Assembly (NCBI RefSeq): GCF_002154695.1
Contig: NZ_MTAV01000047.1
Location: 31,717 to 95,716, forward strand
From: Nostoc sp. T09
GTDB lineage: Bacteria; Cyanobacteriota; Cyanobacteriia; Cyanobacteriales; Nostocaceae
Reading direction: 5' to 3'
DNA length: 64,000 bases
Shown here: in pieces, positions 1 to 10,070 of the stretch
Layout of the letters: the number at the start of each line of letters is the position of its first letter
Numbering within the stretch: position 1 is the stretch's first letter
The notes under the pieces: generated by a model
The model's database searches: none
Seen by the model: the letters and a program-made list of their open reading frames with translations, nothing else
What the model was told of the DNA's origin: nothing
Made by a program: the position numbers and the translations under genes

Positions 1-2183
1 TTACGGATGTCGTAGTAGTAGGTTTCAACTTTTTTCTGTGCGCCTTCCAAACTGCGGGTAAGCATCCCCGATTCGATGGGCATATCTTCTTCAACGTTGA
101 AGGCATTCATTAACCCAGCAACGCGATCGCCACCAAAAATCCGTAGTAAGTTATCCTCTAAACTTAGGAAGAATCTCGTTGAACCAGGGTCGCCTTGTCG
201 TCCAGCCCGTCCGCGTAATTGGTTGTCAATCCGTCGCGATTCGTGGCGTTCTGTACCAATAACGTGCAAACCGCCTAATTCTACTACTTCTTCGTGTTCG
301 CGAGTGGTGAATTGTTCGTATTCCTGCTTGATCTGTTTATAAGCTGCCCGCAATCTTTGAATTACAGGGTCATCAATGGGGCCTTTTTCGGCTGCTACAG
401 CTATTTTTTCTTCTGCTTCTAATTCGGGTAAACTACGTTCGCCATACTCACGCACCGCCAATTCCACTGCTTCTTTCAATTGTTGCTCTGTCTGTTTGGT
501 CAACTGAGTGGGGAAAATTTCTGGCGAAGCTTTCCAAGTTTTCACTTTTTTGCCAGGGACAAAGCCTTGACCACCACTAGTTCCAGTTGGCAGGCCAGCA
601 GCTCTTTGGATACCAAAAGTATCCTCATCTTCTGGCTGGACAATCCGAGGCATAAAATATTCCCGCAATTTTAGACGGGCCATGTATTCTGAGTTACCAC
701 CGAGGATGATATCAGTACCTCTACCAGCCATGTTCGTGGCGATGGTTACAGCGCCTCTGCGTCCTGCTTGAGCGACAATCTCTGCCTCACGTTCTACGTT
801 TTCTGGTCGGGCGTTGAGCAACTCGTGGGGAATCTCCATCTCCTTGAGCAACTCGCTCAGATACTCAGATTTTTCCACACTTGTGGTGCCCACCAGCACA
901 GGTCTGCCCAGTTCATGCATTTCTGCACATTCGCGCGCGATCGCCTTCCATTTGCCTGGTTCTGTCTTAAAGACCATATCAGACAGGTCTTGGCGTCTTC
1001 TGATTTGGTTGGTGGGAATTATCGTTACTTCAAGTTTGTAAATTTTTTCAAACTCTGCTTCTTCTGTTTTTGCTGTTCCCGTCATCCCACCCAATTTGGG
1101 ATAGAGCAAGAACAAGTTTTGATAGGTAATCGTCGCGAGAGTTTGAGTTTCTGGCTGAATTTCTACGTGTTCTTTGGCTTCAATTGCCTGGTGTAGCCCA
1201 TCACTCCAACGTCTTCCTGGGAGCACTCGACCAGTAAATTCATCTACAATCACCACTTCTCCGTTGCGGACGATGTAGTTTACGTCCTTGAGGAAGAGTT
1301 CTTTAGCTTTAATCGCATTGAACACAAAATGCGCCCAAGGATCTTCTGGGTCAAATAAATCTGTTACACCCAAAAGCTCTTCCGCTTCTGCAAAGCCTTC
1401 ATCTGTTAACAGTACGTTACGAGCTTTTTCATCCACCTCGTAATGCTCATCTTTTTTCAAAGTGAATGCGATTTCGGCAGCTTGCAGATATTTTTCTGTC
1501 GGTCTTTCTACCTGTCCTGAAATAATTAGCGGTGTCCGCGCCTCATCAACTAAAATTGAGTCTACTTCGTCTATGACGCAGTAATTAAATGGGCGTTGCA
1601 CCACATCTGCCATTGATGTGGCCATATTATCCCGCAGGTAATCAAAACCGACCTCGCTATTAGTAACATAAGTAATATCACAGTCGTAATTTTTCTGGCG
1701 TTCACTGGGAATCATGCTCGCCTGAATTAGCCCCACGCTCAATCCCAAGAAACGATGCACCTGTCCCATCCATTCCGCGTCCCGACGAGCCAGGTAATCG
1801 TTTACGGTAACAACGTGTACACCTTTACCAGTCAAGGCATTTAGATAACTCGGCAATGTCGCAACTAGGGTTTTACCTTCCCCTGTCTTCATTTCAGCGA
1901 TTTGCCCAGTGTGCAGAATAATACCACCCAACATCTGTACATCAAAGTGCCGCAAGCCTAAGACTCGCCTTCCTGCTTCCCGAACTACTGCAAAAGCTTC
2001 CGGCAGGATATCATCTAAGGTTTCACCTTTGGCAAGCCGCTGTTTAAACTCTCCTGTTTTGCCTTTTAACTCCTCATCGGAAAGAGCTTTAATTTCGTCC
2101 TCTAAGAGGTTAATTTCCGTAGTGTAAGGTTGGTATTTTTTAAGTTTACGAGCGTTGGGATCGCCCAACAAGTTCTTTAGCAT
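1..2183 (-). CDS. secA: SecA preprotein translocase ATPase, N-terminal ~727 residues (runs off left edge)
   Basis: ATPase motor of the Sec translocase; drives unfolded preproteins through SecYEG at the plasma and thylakoid membranes. Translation from the ATG at 2183-2181 starts [17 protein letters not shown], the usual cyanobacterial SecA start. Walker [10 protein letters not shown] is at about residues 98-106, the DEAD-type box reads [14 protein letters not shown], and the second motor domain shows GRGTDI and [13 protein letters not shown]. The C-terminal end lies outside the window, so this is an edge truncation and not a broken gene. A TATAAT-like -10 (2236-2241) lies about 50 nt upstream. 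The nearest upstream feature on this strand is the group II intron. Confidence 0.97.
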   Translation of the reverse strand, partial: MLKNLLGDPNARKLKKYQPYTTEINLLEDEIKALSDEELKGKTGEFKQRLAKGETLDDILPEAFAVVREAGRRVLGLRHFDVQMLGGIILHTGQIAEMKTGEGKTLVATLPSYLNALTGKGVHVVTVNDYLARRDAEWMGQVHRFLGLSVGLIQASMIPSERQKNYDCDITYVTNSEVGFDYLRDNMATSMADVVQRPFNYCVIDEVDSILVDEARTPLIISGQVERPTEKYLQAAEIAFTLKKDEHYEVDEKARNVLLTDEGFAEAEELLGVTDLFDPEDPWAHFVFNAIKAKELFLKDVNYIVRNGEVVIVDEFTGRVLPGRRWSDGLHQAIEAKEHVEIQPETQTLATITYQNLFLLYPKLGGMTGTAKTEEAEFEKIYKLEVTIIPTNQIRRRQDLSDMVFKTEPGKWKAIARECAEMHELGRPVLVGTTSVEKSEYLSELLKEMEIPHELLNARPENVEREAEIVAQAGRRGAVTIATNMAGRGTDIILGGNSEYMARLKLREYFMPRIVQPEDEDTFGIQRAAGLPTGTSGGQGFVPGKKVKTWKASPEIFPTQLTKQTEQQLKEAVELAVREYGERSLPELEAEEKIAVAAEKGPIDDPVIQRLRAAYKQIKQEYEQFTTREHEEVVELGGLHVIGTERHESRRIDNQLRGRAGRQGDPGSTRFFLSLEDNLLRIFGGDRVAGLMNAFNVEEDMPIESGMLTRSLEGAQKKVETYYYDIR

Positions 2184-2235
2184 GGCAGGTTATGGCACTA
2201 AATAAAGGGGGATGGAAATTAAAGTTTCGGCATAG

Positions 2236-2241
2236 ATTATA
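2236..2241 (-). promoter_or_regulatory. candidate -10 element of secA
   Basis: On the minus strand TATAAT lies 53 nt upstream of the secA ATG. No convincing -35 hexamer is visible at 16-18 nt, so this is a weak call based on one exact hexamer in the right place. Confidence 0.35.
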
Positions 2242-2320
2242 AAAATTTAACCCAACCCAGCCCTCTTGGTTGTTGATGGGTATGAAATGAAAATTAACTC
2301 ACAAACAGCAAAAAGGCTGG

Positions 2321-2344
2321 CCAATCAGTTTACTAAATGATTGG
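2321..2344. repeat. 7-bp hairpin (CCAATCA/TGATTGG) next to intron 3' end
   Basis: CCAATCA and TGATTGG flank a 10-nt loop; TTTT follows on the plus side. It sits 22 bp from the inferred intron 3' boundary. It may be a terminator or a recognition hairpin in the 3' exon; function unproven. Confidence 0.4.
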
Positions 2345-2406
2345 TTTTATTTCATATCTTATGTTGTCGGGTAAGGCAGGGGCATTTCTGCCCCTTTCCC
2401 CCCTAA

Positions 2407-2440
2407 GAACCGTGCTTACAAGTTTCCAAGTACACGGCTC
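2407..2440 (-). ncRNA. Group II intron domain V
   Basis: A 34-nt hairpin on the minus strand begins GAGCCGTGTAC and ends AAGCACGGTTC. It has the AGC catalytic triad, a GAAA tetraloop and the two-nucleotide bulge region characteristic of domain V, the catalytic heart of the intron. Confidence 0.85.
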
Positions 2441-2454
2441 AAGCAAGTCAATAG

Positions 2455-4215
2455 CTACCATATTAATACTTCCTCTGATTGGGAGGAGTGTTTCGTATGG
2501 TTGGAATGGATTTGTTGATGGCAGTAGTAATGCACCAATTGTAGATTGGCAAGATTATTTTTGCCGTTCTGGTGTCGGGGGGTGATGTGGTGTCGGTGAA
2601 GAGTTTCACCATTAAATAGGGATTCATGACACACTGGGCAGAGATAGTCTTGTTTTTTTGCTATCTTTTGGTTGCTGGGTTCTAGAGTTTGGGATTTACT
2701 CTTCTCTCTTTCAACCCAGTATTGCCTTAGTTCCGGGTCATCGGGTGAGGATGTACCTTTTACTAGGGTGTGTCTTTTAATATTGAACCAATTAAATTTC
2801 AACAGGTGTTTATTGGATGCTTTGTCACCAAATACCCAATTGTCCATCCTGTCTAGGTTCAATCTTCCCCAGTATCTTTTCTCCCGCCACTTGTCTGATT
2901 TATTTGGGTGCATTCTTTTGGTGTATCTTCTTTCCCTGATATACATCCAGTGGTCAAGACTACTGAATGCTTCTGTGGACACCCCTATGCGGAGATAATT
3001 AGCTATTCCCCTGATAATGGGGTTTAGTTTGTCTACCAGGTAATCAACGCTCTGGCTTTTATTTTCCAGCCATACATACCTGATTTTGTTCCGCACATTC
3101 TGCATGGTTTGTTTACTGGGTTTTATCAGTAACTTAAATCCTGTCAGGGTGTTGGATACGGGGTATTGTCTGACGTTAAAACCAAGAAAATCGAAGCCTT
3201 GTGTAAGGTGGACGATTTTTGTTTTCTCATCAGAGAGGGCAAGACCTCTGTCTTTCATCCATTTATTTAGGATGGTTACTGACTTTTCTGCATCTTCTTT
3301 AGTTTCGCAGAATACTACAAAGTCATCAGCATATCGGACAATAGCGCGTTTACCTGTTAGTTCGCCTCTATTATTGTGTTTTATGCCTAGAGCTTTTTCC
3401 AGTCCATGCAGGGCTATATTGGCTAAAAGTGGACTGATGATTCCGCCTTGGGGAGTTCCAGTTTCGGTTTCATAAAAAGTCCCTTTATCCACGTATCCCG
3501 CCTTTAACCATAAGTTGATTAATTTCCTTGCTGGGAAATTACCTATGATTTTAATTAGGGGTTCATGGGCAATGTTATCAAAACAACCCTTTATATCCGC
3601 ATCAACTACCCACTTTTTCGTCTTATTGGGACGCGCAATGTTGTATATTTTTCCTATTGCGTCGTGGGCACTTCTACCGGGTCGAAAACCGTAGCTACTG
3701 CCTTCAAATTTGGATTCCCAGTAGGGTTCCAATGCGTTTTTTACAATCGCCTGTAGGCATCGGTCTATTATGCTTGGTATTCCAAGGGGTCGTTTCTTGC
3801 CATTAGCCTTGGGGATATACACCCTCCGGGTAGGGTAGGGTTTCCAGGGGATGAATTTTGTTAGTATATCTACTAATAATCCTCTGGCTGCTGGTGTTTT
3901 TATCACCAATTTATCCACACCTGGAGTGTTTTTGCCCTGGTTGATTTGCGTCACTCTTCTTACCGAGATAAGGATGTTTGAGTAGCTTCGCATTAACAAC
4001 CTTTGCAGATTGCGAACCAGTTTCAACTTCCCAGACCTTGTAGCCTTGAATATTCTTAGTCTCAATCGCCTGACTACTTTATTGACTTTGCGCCAATTGA
4101 CACAATTCCATTGGGTAGTTCTCTCAGTTACGTTCGCATTCCTTACGGACTGCATCCAACTTTTCCTTTTGAGTTCGGTAATTTTACATCGGTATTCAAG
4201 AGACTCACCTGCCAT
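2455..4215 (-). CDS. ltrA: Group II intron-encoded protein: reverse transcriptase-maturase-HNH endonuclease
   Basis: Protein of 586 aa that helps the intron RNA fold and splice and copies it into new DNA sites. The N-terminal RT-0/RT domain contains YIPKANGKKRPLGIP and the active-site box VRYADDFVVF. The maturase (X) region contains KRMHPNKSDKWREKRYWG. The C-terminus is a zinc-binding HNH module with CPVC, LHRHHITPRHQNG and a final CHQQIHS. All catalytic motifs look intact and the length is normal, so the intron may still be mobile. The upstream methionine is accepted as given; a start a little further in is possible. Confidence 0.95.
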   Translation of the reverse strand: MAGESLEYRCKITELKRKSWMQSVRNANVTERTTQWNCVNWRKVNKVVRRLRLRIFKATRSGKLKLVRNLQRLLMRSYSNILISVRRVTQINQGKNTPGVDKLVIKTPAARGLLVDILTKFIPWKPYPTRRVYIPKANGKKRPLGIPSIIDRCLQAIVKNALEPYWESKFEGSSYGFRPGRSAHDAIGKIYNIARPNKTKKWVVDADIKGCFDNIAHEPLIKIIGNFPARKLINLWLKAGYVDKGTFYETETGTPQGGIISPLLANIALHGLEKALGIKHNNRGELTGKRAIVRYADDFVVFCETKEDAEKSVTILNKWMKDRGLALSDEKTKIVHLTQGFDFLGFNVRQYPVSNTLTGFKLLIKPSKQTMQNVRNKIRYVWLENKSQSVDYLVDKLNPIIRGIANYLRIGVSTEAFSSLDHWMYIRERRYTKRMHPNKSDKWREKRYWGRLNLDRMDNWVFGDKASNKHLLKFNWFNIKRHTLVKGTSSPDDPELRQYWVEREKSKSQTLEPSNQKIAKKQDYLCPVCHESLFNGETLHRHHITPRHQNGKNNLANLQLVHYYCHQQIHSNHTKHSSQSEEVLIW

Positions 4216-4990
4216 ACGTCAGCACCCTTTCGGGTTGGGTATTACCCTATCTGTCCGGTTATTTATTCCCGTTGCCTTTCGGATGACAGCATTCGCTTTT
4301 TATGGCATCCTTTTCCCACTGGGAAATTCGGGTTGGATTACTCCTTTGCTTACTAGTGCCATAGGTCTAGGCTCTAGATCCCATTGGGCTTACTTCGTTC
4401 CACACGTATGAGATGCGATTGGATTAGGTACTCTCTATATTCCGGGGAATTTGGTGTCCTAGCATTGACCAGTCCAGGGGTCATTGCCTTTTGCCTAGCA
4501 AATAAGCGTTTCCTAGGTCTTTTCCCATCACTGTCGTTGTACCAATTGATTGGTTCTAGCCACTTACAACAGCCTGAATATAACGGAACCTCAATGAGAG
4601 TTCATTTTCATTTACCTTACCAATCTTCCTCTTGCCTCCTCCCGAATGTGGTTATCAGGAACGGTTGGGCTTTTCTCTTTAGCTTTGAGATAAGGTAATT
4701 ACTTACCTAACCCCTTTGAGATGAGGACAAGCGTTGGACACTCGCTTGTAAATATCCTTCGGAATCGGTGCATTAATCATGCTTTATTTAAAACCTTATC
4801 CAGTAGAGATATTTAACTCATTACGTGCGACATCGAATCGCACTGGACTTTATTCATAGTATCATTTCACCCCCAGCTGGGGCAGAGAACGCCGACCATG
4901 CTCAAGTAGCAATTTCCGCCATTTAGGGAGCAAGGGAGGCAGAGCAATACAAGCAAGTATATTCTTCCTTGTCTTACTGCCCTCATCCCT

Positions 4991-5548
4991 TCACGGCGAG
5001 TTCTCCGATTCTGGACTCAAGCGACGAAAATTGTAGTCACTTGCGCTGGGATGACAGCTAACACAACTACTTATCTGAACAGGGCGTGGTAGCTTAACTT
5101 TTGGATGCAAAGCTTTGAAATAACGCGAGTTGTTGATGCGATAGGGTGTTTCTTCGTCTTTTCGTTGGGAACGGGAGAAAGTTTGGATATACTTCCAAAC
5201 CAAGATGCGCGGTGGATCAACTAGAGGCTGTAGCTGTGCGCCGTAGTGCTGCGTGTCTTCCAAGAGATTTTTCCAAGTTTGGGTAGGTAAAACTGCTGGC
5301 GGTAAAGCTATATGACAAGTTGAGCAGTTTTCCAAATATAATTCCTGCCCCAGTTTATATTGGGCAGGCACTACATCAACGGTGCCAATTTCCGCGTTAG
5401 AGATAGCACCTTGGGCGTTGCTAGCTAGGGCTAAAAGCCAACCCATAGCCAGACTCCACACCAAAATTATCAACAGCAAACCGAAAGGTTGGCGTTTGAA
5501 TTTGCTATCGCTTTTAGGGCGAGATCTACGCTTCACAAGATTTGACAT
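4991..5548 (-). CDS. Membrane-anchored diheme cytochrome c
   Basis: 185-aa electron carrier. It has a basic N-terminus, one membrane segment at about residues 22-45, then a periplasmic/lumenal part with two haem c sites, CSTCH at 75-79 and CVSCH at 162-166. This matches the cyanobacterial diheme cytochrome c (DHC) family. The physiological partner is unknown. The intron lies about 150 nt downstream. A 12-bp palindrome CCCCAGCTGGGG at about 4873-4884 lies in between. Confidence 0.85.
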   Translation of the reverse strand: MSNLVKRRSRPKSDSKFKRQPFGLLLIILVWSLAMGWLLALASNAQGAISNAEIGTVDVVPAQYKLGQELYLENCSTCHIALPPAVLPTQTWKNLLEDTQHYGAQLQPLVDPPRILVWKYIQTFSRSQRKDEETPYRINNSRYFKALHPKVKLPRPVQISSCVSCHPSASDYNFRRLSPESENSP

Positions 5549-5775
5549 TCCTCACATTCCCAAATTCTTAGATCTAGCACTGACATCACTGACATTGAAT
5601 TATCAGTAATTATTGTGCGACGCTCAAATTTTTGCTTATGTTCTCTCTGTATGAGAGATATAGATGATTGAGCAATCTGAGTTACTGCTATTAGAAAAAT
5701 AGCCATGCAATATCATCTTAAATCCTTCACCCTGTTTACTTTAATATTTTCTTTAATTTGTCCTCTAAGATTTTG

Positions 5776-6196
5776 CACATCGCTACTCATACCGTATTTG
5801 TACCAGGACGCTAGAATGATTCTTATTTAATATTCAATACTGGTGAAAAGTTACTAATTCCTAAAATTGATAATTTAGAAGACTTAAGAGATCTACATTT
5901 AGTAATGCTATCTGCTTGTGACACAGTACTCGGTCAAACTGCAAAAGACGGTATAGAAATTACCGTGTTTTAGCTTTTATTTTCTCAACCAAGAAAAGCT
6001 CAAGCCCTGCGTCAAGCGTAACTAAGTTTGCTGCATAGCAACAATTCCTTAACCGTAAATGTTGATAGAGGTGGAATTAATGTTAAACCATTACCAGGCG
6101 CAGCTACAACACCAAAAAGGAAACTTACTGACTATACCCATCCATGATTATTGGGCATCGTTCATTTTGATTGGCAATGAGTGTAATTTAACTTAA
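5776..6196 (+). pseudogene. CHAT-domain protein remnant (C-terminal end only)
   Basis: CHAT domains are caspase-like peptidase folds at the C-terminus of many cyanobacterial TPR proteins. Reading the plus strand gives HIATHTVFVPGR, then a TAG stop, then NDSYLIFNTGEKLLIPKI, LHLVMLSACDTVLG and DGIEI. After at least one frameshift the terminal DYWASFILIGN follows from 6146. The catalytic His and Cys neighbourhoods (HIATH, SACDT) are still visible. The upstream part of the gene is missing. It is dead as written. Confidence 0.75.
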
Positions 6197-6240
6197 ATCA
6201 AAAACTTTTCGTAGTGAGGACTGTAGTCCTCATGACAAAC

Positions 6241-7149
6241 TTAGGGAATGGGAACCGATCGCAATAATCGCTCTACAACACTTCTAGCACTACGACCGCC
6301 CCTAGCGATGAGGCGATGGCAAAGAACGTGAGGGACGAGAAACTTCACATCATCGGGAATGGCGTAATCACGCCCTAAAATAAAAGCTAGTGCTTGGGTA
6401 GCTTTTTGTAAGGATACTGTACCGCGAGGACTAACACCAAGAGAAATTTCTTCATCCTGCCTTGTAGCCCGTACCAATTCTAAAATGTACTGTTGCAAAG
6501 AAGTTTCTACTCTTACCTGAGAGCAGAGTTGGCGCAATTGAGCTACTTCTGCCAAAGTAATGCAAGGGTGCAACTCATCAACTTTGATACCATGTGCCAG
6601 GTTTTGCAGCATTTGCAGTTCGTCTGTCTCCGAAGGATAGCCCAAACTCAAGGACAGCATAAACCGATCCATCTGCGCTTCTGGTAGAGGAAAAGTGCCT
6701 TGATACTCAATCGGGTTCTGGGTAGCAATCACAAAGAAAGGCGTGGGAACAGCACGAGAGACGCCATCAACTGTTACCTGATGTTCTTCCATCACTTCTA
6801 GCAAAGCTGACTGAGTACGGGGTGTAGCGCGATTGATTTCGTCAGCTAGCAGCACATTGGCAAATATTGGACCAGGGAGAAAGCTAAATTCGCCGCTTTT
6901 TGGGTTCCAAATGTTAGTACCAGTAATATCAGTAGGCAGTAAGTCAGGGGTACATTGTAGCCGTTGGAACTTACCATCAACTGAACGAGCTAAGGACTTA
7001 GCGAGGAGGGTTTTACCCACACCAGGAACATCTTCTAGTAAAGCATGACCACCGCCTAAAAGAGCGACTAGCACCAAACGTATTGCTTCGGTTTTACCAA
7101 CGATGGTACGAGACAGGTTTTGTGTTAGAGCGTCAATTTTTTCTCTCAT
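6241..7149 (-). CDS. MoxR-family AAA+ ATPase
   Basis: A chaperone-like AAA+ ATPase of about 302 aa, usually associated with vWA-domain proteins. Walker A is DVPGVGKTLLA and Walker B is VLLADEINRATP; sensor and arginine-finger regions follow (MDRFMLSLSLGYP, GVSPRGT). I start it at MREKIDALTQ (7149). The longer frame would add MSLTPNPNSP, encoded by a GGGGAATTGGGG-type intergenic repeat. It is followed on the same strand by no vWA partner; ribF lies upstream. Confidence 0.9.
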   Translation of the reverse strand: MREKIDALTQNLSRTIVGKTEAIRLVLVALLGGGHALLEDVPGVGKTLLAKSLARSVDGKFQRLQCTPDLLPTDITGTNIWNPKSGEFSFLPGPIFANVLLADEINRATPRTQSALLEVMEEHQVTVDGVSRAVPTPFFVIATQNPIEYQGTFPLPEAQMDRFMLSLSLGYPSETDELQMLQNLAHGIKVDELHPCITLAEVAQLRQLCSQVRVETSLQQYILELVRATRQDEEISLGVSPRGTVSLQKATQALAFILGRDYAIPDDVKFLVPHVLCHRLIARGGRSARSVVERLLRSVPIP

Positions 7150-7242
7150 GCACCGTGGGATTGGGGAATTGGGGTTAGGGGTTAGGGACAATTTCCTAGT
7201 CCCTAGTCCCCTTTAGTGTTCCCAATCACTGCTCAGAACTCA

Positions 7243-8388
7243 TCACTCAGAAAGCAAAACTTCTTTAGCGACAGTACAATCAAGTTGAATTTGCGTTTTC
7301 AGAGCTTCTAGAGAAGAAAATTTTTGTTCGGGTCGTAAAAATTGTACTATCTGCACAGCCAGCTTTTTGCCATACAAATCTCCAGACCAATCGAACAGAT
7401 GGACTTCCACAGATGTATCAGTACCATCGACTGTGGGACGGTTACCTATATTCATCACTCCCAATTGGGGGTGAGCAACATCTGGTGTTTCATCGAGAAT
7501 AAAAACACGGACAGCATAAACACCTAAGCGCGGCAAAAACTTATCTTTTGGTAGTTGGATGTTGGCCGTGGGAAAGCCAATAGTTCTGCCAAGTTGTTTA
7601 CCTTGAACCACAACACCAAAGAGAGTATAAGGGCGTCCTAGGAGAAGATTTGCGCTTTTGATATCCCCATTTTCTAGTGTTTGGCGGATCAGTGAAGTGC
7701 TAATTGGTGGCTCTTGAGTTGGTGGAATGTTGAGACAATTACTGTCTGCTGGCAAGTTACCACTACCTGTATAGGTTTCTAAGGCAACGATTGTTACAGG
7801 GATATGATACTTTGCGGCGAGTAATTGTAAATCCTTTGCTGTACCAGTGCGCTGTTTGCCAAAACAAAAATCTTGCCCAACACTAAGTTGCTGACATCGC
7901 AGTTGCTGCACGAGAATCTTTTCAACGAACTCTTCTGGTGATAAAGCAGATAATTCCTTATCAAAGGGCAATAGTACCAGCTGTTCTATTCCCAGCGATC
8001 GCAATTTTTCAACTTTTTCATCAAGTGGAGTTAACAAAGCACGGGGTTGTCCCGAAAAAAACTCCTGTGGATGGGGATGAAAAGTGACAACAGTTGAGTA
8101 TGTATGCTCGTGTGTTGATGTTGTGGGGTTTCCTTGTTGGGGTGTTGGAGTAGTGGAGTCAGAGGGTGAGAGTTCTAGTAAATTCTTCTCATCTGCAACC
8201 AACTTTTGCTCGCCCAAAGCAGTCTCTGGGACTTGTCTTTTTGCCTGCTGTAAAACCGGTTGAATTACTCTTTGATGACCAAGATGCACACCATCAAATT
8301 TGCCAAGAGCAACAGCAGTTGGCGTTAGCAGCCCTTCTGTCGAAGAAGCAACCCACACAGAACACCCATTTGGAGACAAATTTAGCAC
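7243..8388 (-). CDS. ribF: Bifunctional riboflavin kinase / FAD synthetase
   Basis: Makes FMN and then FAD from riboflavin. The N-terminal nucleotidyltransferase has ALGKFDGVHLGHQ (HxGH type, about residues 27-39) and the C-terminal flavokinase domain has GRTIGFPTANI and VMNIGNRPTV. At 381 aa it is longer than the usual ~310-330. The excess is a low-complexity Ser/Thr/Gln/Pro stretch at about residues 50-95, just before TVVTFHPHP. Confidence 0.95.
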   Translation of the reverse strand: MLNLSPNGCSVWVASSTEGLLTPTAVALGKFDGVHLGHQRVIQPVLQQAKRQVPETALGEQKLVADEKNLLELSPSDSTTPTPQQGNPTTSTHEHTYSTVVTFHPHPQEFFSGQPRALLTPLDEKVEKLRSLGIEQLVLLPFDKELSALSPEEFVEKILVQQLRCQQLSVGQDFCFGKQRTGTAKDLQLLAAKYHIPVTIVALETYTGSGNLPADSNCLNIPPTQEPPISTSLIRQTLENGDIKSANLLLGRPYTLFGVVVQGKQLGRTIGFPTANIQLPKDKFLPRLGVYAVRVFILDETPDVAHPQLGVMNIGNRPTVDGTDTSVEVHLFDWSGDLYGKKLAVQIVQFLRPEQKFSSLEALKTQIQLDCTVAKEVLLSE

Positions 8389-8879
8389 GTGGATTCTGGG
8401 ATTTTAGGTTTATTTAGCTATCAGCCTCAAGCTACCCTATGGGTAACCGCCTAGAGGAGGACACGCCTGACGAACGGGCTACGACTTCACTGATCATGAA
8501 GCTGGAGCCTTTTCGGCTCTGACCCTAACATTTTGTGCCATCAGCCGAGGTGTTTACACTACCCCTTTAGCTATTAGCCAAAGCATACCCCACGGGAAGT
8601 CGCAAGCGAGGGCGTCTTGTGCTGTCGCTTGACTGCTCGTTGCTGAGTCCAGAGAACCCCACACCAAAGCCAAAAAGGCTCTAGCTGTAAATTTTGGGTT
8701 TTGCGGTATTTTACCCGCTCGGCCCCAATAGAGGCAGTCTCCGGGCATTTACGCTACCCTGGCGAACTCGCAAAGCGTGTCCTCCAGTTTTCGCAGTTTA
8801 CCCCAAAGGTAACCTCTCCCGCTGAGAGCTTCTGATCACCAATCTAATCTAAAATCTACCATCGCTTCGACTGCAACGT
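8389..8879. repeat. 491-bp intergenic block of imperfect repeats and small hairpins
   Basis: No convincing gene. Related segments recur: CTACCCTATGGGTAAC (about 8433), TACCCCACGGGAAG (about 8585), CTACCCTGGCG (about 8754) and TACCCCAAAGGTAAC (about 8799). There are also stem-loops such as GAGCC-TTTT-CGGCTC near 8507. They resemble SDR-type repeats of Nostoc-like genomes. It is the leader side of ribF, but I see no FMN riboswitch core. Confidence 0.45.
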
Positions 8880-9809
8880 TTACACTGAAAAGTTGCTCAC
8901 AGGACAAGATTCTGAAAAAGAAACAGAAACAGGAATATTGAGTACCATTCCTTCCCTGGCCATGATTGCATTCGGAAATTGCTCAACCGCTTGTTTACCT
9001 ATACCATCCAAAAAATCATCATTGTGTGCGGGGTCATGGTGAAAAATTACCAGAGTCTTGACTTTAGCGGCTATAGCTACCTTAACAGCTTCTTGCCAAG
9101 TAGAATGTCCCCAACCAATTCTGGGCGTTGTTGGAGAATGATACTCGTCATTAGTATAGGTAGAATCGTAGATCAGGATGTCAGCATTACGAGCTAGCCA
9201 GAGGACATTTTCATCCAAGCGATCAGGAAAATGTTCAGTATCGGTAATATAGGCAGCAGCACCATCACGCCAGTTAATTCGATATCCTACAGCTTCACCT
9301 GGATGGTTGAGTGGTGCTGTTTCTACGATAATGTCATTTATGTGTATTGCCTGCCCTGCGGTGATGTCACAAAAATTCAAGTTTGCCTGCATAATTTGCA
9401 AAGGCACAGGAAAATTTGGGTGAAGCATTTGGTCATTGAGACGCTGTTCGATTGTGGAACCATCAGGAGCAATTGCGCCGTAAATCTTAAAATTGTTCCC
9501 CTTGATAAACCCCGGAGCAAAGAACGGAAATCCTTGCATGTGGTCCCAGTGGGAGTGGGTGAAGAATATATGACCTTCTATCGGCATTTGGTGCAATAAA
9601 GATTGCCCCAAAACATGTAGCCCGGTTCCACCATCGAAAATTAAGCGTTTACCGCCCACTTGCATTGCAATGCAAGGGGTATTACCGCCATAACGCACGG
9701 TGTGTGGTCCTGGACTGGGGATGCTGCCGCGAACGCCCCAAAATTGCACGGTAAATTGGTTATCTAACCTAGACATGGGTGTTGCTTGCTGGACTGAGCG
9801 GGCGATCAA
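8880..9809 (-). CDS. MBL-fold metallo-hydrolase
   Basis: 309-aa metallo-beta-lactamase-fold enzyme. The metal-binding motif is FFTHSHWDHMQGFPFF, with later ligands in APLNHPGEAVGY, YITDTEH and LVIFHHDPAH. Starting motif WGVRGSIPSPG is typical of a phosphodiesterase/RNase Z-like subgroup. Substrate unknown. Start may be internal (MSRLDNQF) because the first 11 residues are not typical. Confidence 0.85.
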   Translation of the reverse strand: MIARSVQQATPMSRLDNQFTVQFWGVRGSIPSPGPHTVRYGGNTPCIAMQVGGKRLIFDGGTGLHVLGQSLLHQMPIEGHIFFTHSHWDHMQGFPFFAPGFIKGNNFKIYGAIAPDGSTIEQRLNDQMLHPNFPVPLQIMQANLNFCDITAGQAIHINDIIVETAPLNHPGEAVGYRINWRDGAAAYITDTEHFPDRLDENVLWLARNADILIYDSTYTNDEYHSPTTPRIGWGHSTWQEAVKVAIAAKVKTLVIFHHDPAHNDDFLDGIGKQAVEQFPNAIMAREGMVLNIPVSVSFSESCPVSNFSV

Positions 9810-10070
9810 TAAAACAAATTGTTACTTATTTTTATTCAGTTTATGCGGTCTCACCATTTTGGTAGAAGAGAATTTCTTGGTAAAACAGCATACCCTTTTT
9901 AAGGCTAGTTTTGTAAACCTGAGTGAGATATTACTAAGCACAAGCCTTAAGTTGTTTGGGCTTAAGTTTAGCAGTGGGATCAAGAGCGTTTCTACTTTAT
10001 AGCCTAAATTTGGCGATCATGTATTTAACTACCTCCAGAGTTTCAAAGTTTTCTTTAGATAACAAAGTTT

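Larger units (their letters stand above)
2366..4843 (-). mobile_element. Group II intron (ribozyme plus intron-encoded protein)
   Basis: Self-splicing retroelement. The inferred 5' end is GTGCGATTCG at 4843-4834 (group II consensus GUGYG). Domain IV holds a long reverse-transcriptase frame. Domain V is a 34-nt hairpin at 2407-2440, and domain VI follows with a GAAA-capped stem and the 3' end ...CCCGAC at 2366 (consensus AY). Total length about 2.48 kb, normal for an ORF-bearing intron. The insertion is intergenic, between the diheme cytochrome gene and secA, on the same strand as both. The boundaries rest on consensus ends and were not checked against an empty site. Confidence 0.8.

Noticed and set aside
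4010..4698. Plus-strand reading frames over the intron 5' domain
   Set aside because: They are antisense to structured intron RNA and resemble no protein.
7150..7191. Longer MoxR start
   Set aside because: The additional codons are GGGGAATTGGGG-type intergenic repeats; MREKIDAL is the natural start.
8554..8748. 64-aa minus-strand frame between the metallo-hydrolase and ribF
   Set aside because: Lies within repeat-rich, hairpin-forming DNA; no protein-like composition.
8389..8879. FMN riboswitch upstream of ribF
   Set aside because: None of the conserved core segments of the FMN aptamer is visible.
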